Shown here piece by piece: positions 10,756 to 21,200 of a stretch of 64,000 nt of DNA. Source of the stretch: Thuidium tamariscinum (Eukaryota; Streptophyta; Bryopsida; Hypnales; Thuidiaceae); NCBI GenBank assembly GCA_947034885.2, contig OX344750.2, forward strand, positions 6,182,501-6,246,500. Direction: 5' to 3'. Every line of letters starts with the position of its first letter. Positions within the stretch are counted from its first letter, which is position 1. Position numbers and translations under genes: made by a program. The notes beneath the pieces are model-generated. The model ran no database searches. It saw only the letters and a list, made by a program, of their open reading frames with translations, and was not told where the DNA came from.

Positions 10756-13239
10756 TTTCAAATGTTGAACTTGTTCTTTCAAAATACTCATCATGTACAA
10801 TTTGGATGGTCAATCTCTCATCTTGAACCTTTTTAAAATGGTCCATAGTTTTGTTTTGTTTTCCATTGATTTGTTGTCAATTTGCACCAAATTAATGAGT
10901 TTAGCACCAAGCCAATAGAACATAAATAGTAATATCTTCGATGAAATTGCCAAAATAACTTCAAATTAAAAAATCTTGGATGAAATTTCCAAATTGAAAA
11001 AGAAAACATAATTATGGATATATTTTATGTGCTAATGTGATATTTTCTATCTAATATGTAGATGAATATTGAAATTTGGAGCACAACTAAAACATTCAAT
11101 ATTGCCATTGTTGCACTTTATAAAAAAATGACAACAAATCACCTTAACCTCTAAATTACCAAGGCATTTTTTGGCTCTGAAACCACTGAAAACTGCCATT
11201 TCTGTTGCAATCACTCAAGAATCCTAAGAAAACTTTTTTCTTAGAATCTAACCATAGGATCTTGTACTTCACTTGTCTCAAATCATGTGGTAAGAATTTC
11301 ATGAAGTTTGACCGTACGGATTGGAAGATATTAGCATTTGAAGTTGAAAAAAAAAGTTTTTTTCAACTGCGGCATGCAATTTCAGGTGACTTTGACAGCC
11401 ATTTGTGGATTTTTTTTGCATTACACACCATAAAGTTAATATTTTTTATCTTGAACATTTGAGTTGAGAGTTGGGGAAAAAAATTTCAGAATGTCAAAAC
11501 TTGATTTTCACATATAAAAAAATTGTTAAGTAGAAGTAGGTCCAAAGTTGAACAAAATACTAAATTGTTAATAGCCCTTAGATGGAATTAAAAAATCATA
11601 ATTCCAACGGTGGGATTGTTCTTGAAAACAAACTTAACCTTGTCAAAAAAAAAATTGAAAAAAATTGAAAATTGCATTCAAAAATGAATTCTATAAGTTG
11701 TTTTTTGAAGAAGATGCTTAGATTGCCCGAAAAACAAGATTGTCCATAACTTTTTCATTATTAGTCCAAATAGGATGAATCAAAGCTTCAAATGTAGACA
11801 AAAACAAAATCTTTCAGAAAAAAAATTGAAAAGAAACATTTCATTTTTTTGTGGTTTTTTTTTCTGCCCGCCGAATTGCTTTTTTGACTTCAGATGGCAA
11901 AACTTCTGCTCCTAGGCACCGATTGAAAAAAAATTATATTTTTAGAAAGCTGATGTGATTCCCTATCTTCAAAAAAAGTTTTTAAAAATCAGGTCAAAAT
12001 TTCAGGTCACACGAGCCTGCCCGAAATCCCAAGTGTCCCCCGAGGGGACTTTGGGACTTTAGGGGTTAAAATAGTCATAATCCTCACTTATTGGCACTTT
12101 TTTTTACAACCAATGTATTTGAATATCCATAGATATATTAGTTTTACTTCTTATTAGGTTAATATTGTTCCACTTATATTTGAGTTCATTCAACTATTAT
12201 AGAACTTCTCCAAAATAAGAGCTCCAAGATTGGGCTCAAGTCCCCATGCTCAAGAATCTCAAAGAACTTCTTTGATGTATTTATTTGGAATTGGGTCTTA
12301 TGCAAGAGTAGACAATTAATACTCCATCACTTTAGAGAGGTCATTATCTTAGAGAAGTTCACTTTAGAAAAATTCTAGTATAATTATCTATGAAAAATGA
12401 AGGCAATAATAAGCGCATTTCATAAAATATGTACCTAGATTGCTAATTTTGGTGATAGTAAGCTAGTTGACCTTACTAAAGTTAGTTCTTCAAAGTTCAA
12501 ACCTATAGCTAGACTTATCCAATGACCACCATGCCCTAAGTATAATTATTCAATTATTTGAGTATACTAAAGTACAATTCATACTAAAGTAAAAAAAATT
12601 GATGGGTCATTCTTGCAATCATCTAATACAAAAATCTCTTACAAACTAATGTATTGCTCCATTTTTATGAATGAGAGAACAATGTGGAGTACATTGGAAT
12701 TTGTGATTGTAGCATGTACAATTGGGTGAATGTAGCCGAGAAAAAATCATCATTATAGATGTGGCTTCAAAATCCAAATTTTAATGGGTCTAAAATTAAG
12801 ACAAGGGTTTCATGAAAATGTGGCACAAGAATTATTTTATGTTTATGGAGAAAAACACTCATTGACATCACTTGAGGTGGTCCAAAGAATGCATTGCTAT
12901 TTGATACTAGTAGATCGAATTCTACCTCGTAAGGAAATTTTGGAACAAAAAATGGCATTTGAAATACTTCAAGTGAGATACTTTATACTACACAAACTTG
13001 AAGTCCAAATTGAATCTCCTTGTTGAACTAGACTACACATTGAAAAAGGTCAACAATGCAAAAGTAATCTCTACTTTGACATCAATACCACTAATACCAC
13101 TACTATATCTTGTGCCATTGCTAGAGTCAAAATAAAAATAAAAATAATTTTCTAAATTTTAAATCTACAAAAACTTTGAAATCTACTAACTTTCTAGCTT
13201 TCCTAGCGTAGGTTGAAATACCAAAAAACAAAATCTACA
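10756..13239. other. AT-rich duplicated spacer, no gene seen
   Basis: Large parts are homologous to 40900-43980. The second unit carries extra elements at 41246-41986 and 42046-42775, and their empty sites lie near 11075 and 11130 here. Short open frames, such as one around 12784-13026, are also present as diverged frames at 43508-43696 but show no family features. Confidence 0.5.
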
Positions 13240-13740
13240 CATTCTTTTATATGGAGGGCTTTTTCAATAGTACAAACCAAGAATGTAATTGGGGGATGTA
13301 TGGTCTAAGAGATCTCAATGAAACAAACAAACAAAATAAACAATCCATTTTAAGGTATAGACTAGTGTGCCTTGTGTTGTTGACATTACCAAAATCAAAG
13401 TTTTAAAAGTAATTTTCTAATTTTTGAGCACATAAAATTTTAAAATTCAATAACATTCTTATTGTAAGTTGGAATGTGATGAAATCAAGCCCATGCACCC
13501 CTGTATGCAAAGGTCTTTCTAAAAGTATTAAGATTGGCAACCAAAATATAATTAAAAGTAATTTTCTAGTTTTTTAGATTAAAAAATAAATTAAAAAAGT
13601 CATAATTTTCCCTTTGTAGGTCGGAATGCTACAAAACCAAGCCTGTGCACCTTTCTTCACTAAGAACTTTTTGATGATGACTCTCAAGAATGCATCTTGG
13701 GGATGCATGATTTGGGAGATCTCACCATGACAAACAAGCA
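13240..13740 (-). repeat. Diverged, reversed relics of the Helitron-like element
   Basis: Phrases such as ggagatctcaccatgacaaac, gggatgcatg and gaaatcaagcccatgcacccc are reverse-complement relatives of the GC-richer element at 13931-14155. Two or three overlapping relics appear, and one is also present at 43970-44060. Most CG pairs have become TG/CA, as expected for old methylated repeats. Confidence 0.55.
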
Positions 13741-13772
13741 AAATAAAACAAACAAACAAACAAACAAACAAC
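13741..13772. repeat. AAAC microsatellite
   Basis: A short run of caaa/aaac tetranucleotides lies beside the Helitron relics. The homologous site near 44060 has fewer repeats. Confidence 0.7.
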
Positions 13773-13930
13773 ATATCCAATGTCAAAGTCTTGCTATTAT
13801 AATGATGTGTAATATAGTATTTCAATGTCTTCCTTTGGGTGTTATAAACAACAATTAAGAATAATAGTTTCAATTGTTCAAGGCTTTCAAATGTGGCTTA
13901 TTAGTGTCTCTCCATATACATATATATATA

Positions 13931-14155
13931 TATACCCCCCTATGAAGATATGTTGTTTGTTTGTTTGTTACGTTGAGATCTCCCAGACCGTGAGTCCCCC
14001 GGGTGCGTGTTTGGTACCGTTGGAAAGCCCTCGGCAAGGAGGGGTGCATGGGCTTTGATTCATGGTGTTCCAACCTATGGCATGAACGTTATTGAATTTT
14101 GAAGTTTCTATACATTAAAAAAATTAGACCGTGGCAACGGCACGGGCCTCCCTAG
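13931..14155 (+). mobile_element. Short non-autonomous Helitron-like insertion
   Basis: The 3' end has the Helitron pattern: a small hairpin (CCGTG at 14129-14133 pairing with CACGG at 14141-14145) followed by CTAG at 14152-14155 and a flanking T. The second unit shows an empty site at about 44230-44245, where the TA run joins directly to ggggcaatatttacc. The 5' end falls in the TA run, so it is placed only approximately, and a canonical TC start is not clear. It is GC-richer than its surroundings and has no Rep/helicase coding. Confidence 0.65.
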
Positions 14156-14403
14156 TACATATATAGGGGCAATATTTACCAATTTTGATATATAACAGGG
14201 TTTTTTTTTTCAAAATTGTATTTCATTTGTGCTTATAAATATTTGTCATTTTAAGCTTTTTTTTCTTTTTGGAATTTGATCATCAAAAATCCTTAAAGGC
14301 AAAAATCTACCTTGAACTCTTTGTTAAGTGCAAAATAAAATTTTCAATATAAAAATTTGTAGTTTAAAATTACAAGTTTAAGGAATTCAACGTCTTATAT
14401 CAT

Positions 14404-15163
14404 GGATTCAGATTGTAAGAAACACTTGTCTTATTTGTGGCCCTTAGGTCTTATATTAGTGGGGTTTTGTTTGTAACTTTGGCATTTTATGTCAATTTTA
14501 CATAAATTTTAAAATGAGGGTATAAATGGTAGTTATACACATTGATTGTTTTTAAATTCATTTTTAATAAATTATTTTATTATTTTTTAATAGCTCCCAA
14601 TTGGATGTCTACCTTGATCATTTATGGAGGATGTAGACTTTCAATCTTTCAATACTATTTTGGACCTATAAATGTGAATTTGAAACACAAAATTACAAAA
14701 TAAAAACTTATCTCAAAGCTCCAAAAGCTTGCAAGGAGGGTTTCTAAAATCAATTAATAAACCATCCACCTTCTACATGTGCTCAAAATGCACTATGTTT
14801 GTGCAAGTGCATAAAATACAATTTTTTTCCCATATTAGATGAAAATGGTTGAGCTAGAGCAACCATCTTCAAGCTAGAAAAAAATAAATTTTTTATTGAT
14901 TTTTTTTGTATTCTTTACTATTTTCTAATCAATGCGTCTATTATTTTGGTATTTTCAATTGTGCTATTTTTGTTCATAACTTTTAGAGATAAATTTTCTT
15001 AAATTTGAATTTTTGAAGCCATACTCATTTCAATGCTTTGCAAAATATTCATATTTAATTTCATTTAAAAAAAATTATTCCAAAAGTCACAACACTCAAT
15101 AAAATTTCTAAAAATGGCTATTTTGAGTAGAAACCAACAAGTGTTTTTTTTGCTATGATTCAT
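14404..15163 (+). mobile_element. GGGTGATTGC-family element, diverged subgroup
   Basis: This is a close relative of 224-884 and 44513-45265 with the same internal order. Its termini are GGATTCAGATTGTAAGAAAC and aagtgttttttttgctatgat. It is non-coding. Confidence 0.65.
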
Positions 15164-15274
15164 GCTATAGATTGGATACAATGGATAGTAGAAAAAAAAG
15201 TTTCACTATAAATGTAAATATCTTTCAATTTACATGGTCAAAGCTTATAAAATTTCTTCCAACATTCTCATATA

Positions 15275-15300
15275 AGGCCATATTCGTTAAATTGAGAAAA
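15275..15300 (+). repeat. Left terminal inverted repeat of the giant transposon
   Basis: 26 bases match the reverse complement of 32475-32500 without a mismatch. Similarity stops sharply after this point. Confidence 0.9.
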
Positions 15301-15768
15301 AATGGTCATTTTGAGACCTTCAAGCCTCTTCGTTTCAAAGATAAGTTGTTGAAGCCAAAGATAAATATGGGAAGCCTATGTGTACAAAGCAATTATAAAT
15401 TACAAGTTACCTAGAAGGACAGAAGACAACAACAATAAAGAAATTAAGATTGTAGAACGGAATTGAAATTGAGAGAACAAAATGTATGTAACATTTATAG
15501 AAGGTCACTTTACATTGGATGGCATGAACTTCCTAGAGAACCCATGTACATATGAAAGTATATATCTCACATGTTTATGTACTTCACTTCTAGGGGAAGT
15601 GAAATCATGGTAAATGTAATGATTGATGGATGTATATTGTGTATGAATGTAGAGATTATGTGCTCATTCAGAAATGTAGTTTGCAAAAATGGAATTCCTT
15701 TGTGTATACGAATGTCTATTCTATTAATAGCAATGAATGCTTTGGGGTAGCAGACATAATTCTGTCTA
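15301..15768. other. Transposon left subterminal region
   Basis: AT-rich with no convincing gene. It probably holds the 3' untranslated region of the minus-strand gene at 15769-16698. An AAATTGAGAG word at about 15465 repeats part of the terminal repeat. Confidence 0.5.
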
Positions 15769-16698
15769 CTAACCATTGTTCTTAGTTGAAGAGCTACTGT
15801 TTGCGGCCTCCAAAGCTTTGAGCTTAGCCAAGCCTCTAAAGATATCTTCGCGGCGAGAGGGTCTTGGTTGTTTAGCTGCACTATGCACATGACCCCACAT
15901 CCCCATCTTCAACAGTTCGTCGGCCTCCTTTCGCCACTTGCGTTTGCTTCGCAGAAGTTCGTAGCTTGAAAGAGACCTAGAAATTCGAGCTGGAGGCCTT
16001 GACAGTGATGTATTGACAATATTTATGTACAGATCTGCTGCTGCAGTTGACCGTGCGTCGTTCGATCGATGATAGTCTCCAAGAACTGTTCCACGAGAAA
16101 GAGGTACAAGAGAAGATGCAGATTCACCTCTTTGACATTTCGAGGGCAAAGTTTTGGCAATGCCTTCAAGCTGCAAACGTTCACCTGCACTACATGTAGC
16201 AAATGCAACCTTCCTCCTTCGTCCACCTGCAATAGAATCCTCCCCGAGATCATTGTTGAGGCCAACAGCTACATCAGGTGTAGTAGCCAACGACACTACA
16301 TCCTCGCGTCGAGGATCCTCAGAATCTCCTTCCATGTCAACATACAACTTCCTGTGCACAGTCATCTCTGTACAAACAACCGGCGATTGCGATCGCAACC
16401 GACTAGGTGTGGAGGCCGTCCACTTGAAAGGGGATGGTGAACACACGGGAGTCATGACTAGACCCCTACTGGGCGGACTGTCTACTATACCTTCTTCTAC
16501 ATTCCCCTTAGAAAAGTCGATGGCCGCTGAAGCCGCATCCATGGCGGAGCACAATATGATTGGCTTCGAAAAGGCGGATGGGACACAACTCCCTTCATCA
16601 GATTCAGACCTCCTAGAGAGCGTCGCGTCCGATCCAGACATCAAACTCCTTGTAAGTGGCTGAGCTCGTCGAAGCAGGTGCATTACAGATCCATCAAC
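15769..16698 (-). CDS. Unrecognised Ser/Arg-rich protein, last exon
   Basis: An open frame of 309 codons plus stop begins at a good acceptor (cctttcttcag before 16698). The first internal Met candidate (MHLLRRAQPL) follows five codons later, so this may be the complete coding part or only the final exon. The product is rich in Ser, Arg and acidic residues and looks mostly disordered. A more ordered basic C-terminal stretch (SYELLRSKRKWRKEADELLK) lies about 80 residues before the end. I recognise no family. It lies just downstream of the FCP1-like gene on the same strand. Joining the two would break reading phase at the visible splice sites, so I keep it separate. One palindrome variant (16300-16316) is inside this coding sequence. 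Confidence 0.6.
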   Translation of the reverse strand, partial: VDGSVMHLLRRAQPLTRSLMSGSDATLSRRSESDEGSCVPSAFSKPIILCSAMDAASAAIDFSKGNVEEGIVDSPPSRGLVMTPVCSPSPFKWTASTPSRLRSQSPVVCTEMTVHRKLYVDMEGDSEDPRREDVVSLATTPDVAVGLNNDLGEDSIAGGRRRKVAFATCSAGERLQLEGIAKTLPSKCQRGESASSLVPLSRGTVLGDYHRSNDARSTAAADLYINIVNTSLSRPPARISRSLSSYELLRSKRKWRKEADELLKMGMWGHVHSAAKQPRPSRREDIFRGLAKLKALEAANSSSSTKNNG

Positions 16699-16751
16699 CT
16701 GAAGAAAGGATTTCAAAAAAGTCCCTCACATTATCTTCGACCCAAGGATAA
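16300..16751. repeat. Two variant 21-bp palindromes
   Basis: ATCCTCGCGTCGAGGAT at 16300-16316 lies inside the coding sequence for residues EDPRREDV. A degenerate copy at 16731-16751 (arms TTATCTTCGA and CCAAGGATAA) lies just upstream of that exon. Both belong to the transposon-wide palindrome set. Confidence 0.65.
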
Positions 16752-16911
16752 TTACGCAATTGAGTCTTACATCATATCACATAACAATGGGGGCACACAT
16801 TGACATAAAAAATAAGAACTTTATATATTATAAATGAATGACATTTACAGTTTTGTTCACATTCTTATCATGTACAATGATATTTACAACCAAGAGTTTG
16901 CAGAACAATGC

Positions 16912-17916
16912 CTATTTCCTACACGGCTCGAGCTTGATCACTAAATTCATTCCGGGGAGCACAAAACTAGTCCCAAAGTTTTTGGCTGACTCCCTAAATC
17001 CGTCCAAGAGTTCATGAACCCTGTAAGAGGTAGGCGTCACGGGGGATTGACCAATCCGGTTCAAGTCTACATATTCACGCAAGCGTCCTAGCTGGCAGTC
17101 CTCGTGGAGTCGCTTCAACCAAGGCGCAAGAGTTTCCATCAACTCTTTGTCTCCACGTTCATGACGATCCCACGTATCCAAGAAAATCCCGTTTCCGTTC
17201 TCATTGAGAACACTCTTTTGCGGGGAGTCATCAATCAGAATGGTATTATCCATGTTAAAGTGAACGGGATCGTCCGGACATGTGAACAAATGCTCGTTCA
17301 GGACTTTCAAACGCAAAGGCTTAAAAGGGTTCCCACCCTGCACAAGAAAATTTCCTAGAGAAATCTCAATTTTCTTGCAGTTCTCTTGTCCAAGAATGTC
17401 ATAGGGTTGTCTATTGTCTTGGCACAAGAAGGCGACGACGGTCTCTACTGTCATCTTGAGCATAGAGCTCCAGAAAACAACGCGGTTTGAGATCCGGTTC
17501 ACCTCTCTAAGAAATTCCCGCACATTGGGACGAACGAAGACCGCCTTCGACCCAATGAGCGTGGGTTGCCGATCCGAGAACACATTGTCCTCGGGTCGAT
17601 GCGTCTTCTTGCCCTTAAAAGAGGACCTACGCTCGCACTGACAGAGGACTCCATTGAGGTCGAATACAACGTTCAACCAATTCCTCCGCGGTTTGGAAAC
17701 TATCGGGGATACACTCCGCAGCACTCTCTCTCTGCGGCTCCCCGTCACTACCTGATCAAATCAAAAACACGAGAGAGATGGCGTTACCTGTTGAAACGCA
17801 GAACCAGGTGACTCATACAACGCCGAACCCCACTGACCCCCACTAAGCGATCGTAGAGTCCCTCCATTACAGGATAATTTGCGTGCCAATGGATGGTGCA
17901 CTCTAAGTCCTTTGTG
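16912..17916 (-). CDS. FCP1/NLI-interacting-factor type HAD phosphatase-like protein
   Basis: The main exon, 17751-16912, ends in TAG. A probable upstream exon 17916-17788 follows a CAG acceptor, but the 36-bp gap between the two is very short for a plant intron, so the 5' structure is uncertain and no ATG is fixed. The protein shows FCP1-homology signatures: FDLNGVLC (HAD motif I, with the second catalytic Asp replaced by Asn), FVRPNVREFLREVNR, VVFWSSM (motif II region) and ILIDDSPQKSVLNENGNGIF (motif III/IV region). Family members dephosphorylate proteins such as the RNA polymerase II C-terminal domain. The DxN form of motif I would lower or change that activity. It lies inside the transposon as cargo or as an accessory function. 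Confidence 0.7.
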
Positions 17917-18246
17917 CTGGACAAAACATAGACAAAAAATCCATTATACACAATTTTAAATAAAATGCGTACATGATTATTTATTTCCAAGTAATTTATC
18001 ATACATTTGGTAGATTTTTTTGTTGATCTCCATTGGTTCTATACATCTACCAAGACTCTTTTGTCTAAAATCTCATCTATGCTACAAATGGACGATTTAG
18101 GTTGGGAGGTCTGTCGAAGCCACCCACTCACTGACTCTCCAATCCCTCCTGTCAACAAGACGAAATGGTATAAGAGTCTCTTACTACAATGACAAAAGTG
18201 GGATGGAAGGCATAACGAACATCCATCGGAAAGACTTTAGACAGAC
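17917..18246. other. Spacer between two minus-strand transposon genes
   Basis: About 330 bases of moderately AT-rich DNA. It should contain the promoter and 5' exon of the FCP1-like gene and the 3' end of the ParB/methyltransferase-like gene. No palindrome copy or clear TATA box stands out. Confidence 0.4.
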
Positions 18247-21200
18247 TCAAGAAAATTCATAGGGGTCAGATTTTTGAGGAGAAGATACCTGTCCAAATGC
18301 CAGATGCTCGTCGCCGTCTTCATAGCCCTCCCCGTAATCTAGTTGTTCATCATCGTCGTCAAGGGGATTCTGTGACTCAATCGTGAAGGTCGGAACTGGC
18401 GATGACCTCAATGGAGGGACTGGCTCCTCCTGGACCTGATCACCTCCTTTAGATTCAGGGGTCGCATCCGGGTCCACTTCATCCTCAGTCTGAGTCATGG
18501 GATTATCCTCGACTCGAGGATAATCGATCCCTCTGATAACATTGTCCGTTCCAATTGCAGGAGGCTGCATCTTCGTTGTCAGATGAGGCTGAGGATCGTG
18601 GAGAGGTAGAAAGAGGTCCTACGATTCAGACATACATGGACGAACACATTCTCGGATTAGGGGAGAATTATCTTCGCCTCGAAGATAAGTAGGATTGCCA
18701 AGAATTGAAGGCCGTTGTTCAAAGGCATCAGATGAGCATCCGGCTTCGTTGATATCACAATGTACCTGTTGTGATGCCAACGGAATTGCAAGAGCTCCCT
18801 GTTGAGAAAGCTTTTCCTTTAGAATTCGGTTTTCCTCCAGAAGAGCTTCTCTCTCCAGTCTTGCTTGCTCTAACTTCTGAGCGTCTTCTGCTTTCTTCTT
18901 GGCCTTCCGTTCGTCCCGTTCCTTCCAGAAGTCTCGGTTTTCCTTTTTCACTACTACAACTCCCGTAGCAGTCGCGCCTGGAGCACACCCTGCCTCGCTC
19001 TCAATCTGAGGATCGCATTCATTGAGGGGCTTCATTTTGCTCACAGCATCTGACTTCGGTGCGTCACCAAGATCTGCGCCAAATTCAAATCCCTCCAAGT
19101 CTGAATAGGAGTCGCCGTCACTCAGGTCAATGACTTCTTTCCCTGATCTTCTTTCATCCTTTTCAGCTTCTCGGGGCTCCTCTTTCTCCTGCTCCTCATT
19201 TTCTTCCTCCTCATCGGCGGTGTTTTTTGCCTCCATGCCTTGTTCCATTTCTGCATCTGACACTTCATCAGCGATTGCGGTAGATGCAGCATGGTGAACC
19301 TGAACCTGGAAATCCTCCACTGATATCTGAAGATCTCCACTCTGCACAACGTCTCTATTTGTGCCAAACTCGTCAACCCCTAAATTTCCTTGTGGTTGAC
19401 AATTTTCAGCCTCTTTGGTTTCCTTTGGTGTACTCTTCTAATGCGCTTCCGATGGGGAAGAGTTAGAATCAAGTTCTGGTGTACCCAACCGAAGGGGACG
19501 GATATAATTCGCCTGGTACGGCGAATTATCATGCTGGAAGTCGCTGATGTCTGCTCGATCACCATGCTTGACAACTTTCATCAGCATCTCCTTTTTGTGC
19601 CGGTCTTCTACGGCATAGCAGAACATGCCACACAACTGCAAGCGAACGATTCTAATTTAGAAAAACCGAGCAAACAGAATAACACATTGTAGAAATTTTA
19701 CAAAAATAGGAATGACATACATTGACATGTGGTTGATCAAAATGATGCACTATGAATACAACGACAATCTCAAATCCAATGAAAGGAATTATCTTCGAGT
19801 CGAAGATAAATAGAAAGAAGTTGAATGGCAGACTTTAGCAGCCAGGAGAAATTTGGATCCTGCGTACACGCTGAGGACATTCTCTCCTTTCAACCCGAGA
19901 TTCTGGAGGAGGTCGATGTAGAACTCCATCCGTAGTTCGCTCGGATAAACCCTCAGCTTCGCCTCAGTATTGAATCGAATACCAGTGTAGAAAGTGTTTT
20001 CCGTGGTATCGTACACTTTCTTCACTGTCCCGAGCTCTCTTGGTACGCCAGCATCGTCCTTCGAGATGAGGAAAATCAAAGTCACTGGGGCTGGTGCGGT
20101 TCGGCTGACGTTGCTTATTTTCTCGACTTTACATGGAATGTAGGTCGAGAGCCTTATCACATAGTTCTTGAGATGCCTCTCTGCAAAGGATGTAGCTTCC
20201 TTTGTCTCATATGAATTCCCGGGAATCCATAGCCAGACCTCTAGCCCCGTCAAAGTTGGCCTCATGTGGTTAGAGAGGAATCTCAACAAAGGCAACAATG
20301 GGCTAGGATTACTGGAACCAACGTCTGGCTTGGGAAGGTTTCGGAAGTCGATGATCCCCAGAGGAAGACCTCTTAATTGGTAAGGCCAGGTGTGACTCAT
20401 CACAAAAGCCTGGGGATAACACTCGTGCCCTCGAATGTACGCTTCACCATCCGACTGCTCAACCTCTTTCTTCATGTTCAAGAACCTTTTCAGTAGTGGA
20501 TAGACTGTGCGGAGAGGAGTGTCTTTGTAGTCGACAGCTCTCTTTTTCTTCCCTTCGTTTGTAAGGCGCTTTACAAAGAAGTTACTTGGGATCCCGTTTA
20601 GAAGAAAGTCCCACGTTGCCGCCGTGAAGAGGTTCTTGATTTTCCAAGCCCTCCAGACCAAGTCCTTCACGTCTCCATTCTTGTCCTTGAAGTTCAGGGA
20701 CGAGTCAATAGCCATGAACTCCTCGACAATCACTTTCTTCCGCTTGCGCCGCTCTACCCAATCCAAGTGCACCATGTTATCTTCGCAAAGGAACTTAGTC
20801 TTCTTAATCGAGACTTTTGGATACTCTCGATTGCGCCCGGGAGTTCGTCCAAGCAAATGAAGGACATATTCGTGCAGATCTTTATCTGTGAAATGCCCCA
20901 TGTGCTTAAAGAACTCTCGCTTCACTTCATGGGATTGAAGACTAAATGTCTTTGCACTACGATAAGGTTTGCGCGTGCAAGGGTCAATCAATGACCCCTC
21001 CATCTGTTTCTTTAGGAAGTCCTCCCAAAGCTTATAAATATTGTCCGGAAGTGTAATGATTCGGAGTTCGTTCTTGACGTTAGACTCCTTCTTGACGTTG
21101 CTGCCATCCTTATCCGGGTTGATGCTCTGATATCGAAGCAGGACAGCGTCCACGAATTTCTGGAGCAATTACCAAAACAGTCTTAGTGCTTCTCATTAAC

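Noticed and set aside
12784-13026. Short frame repeated in diverged form at 43508-43696
   Set aside because: The similarity is explained by duplication of the surrounding repeat. Frameshifts and early stops between the two copies argue against a conserved protein.
13912-13934. TA run as a promoter or origin
   Set aside because: Simple microsatellite at a Helitron insertion point, also present at 44230 without nearby genes.
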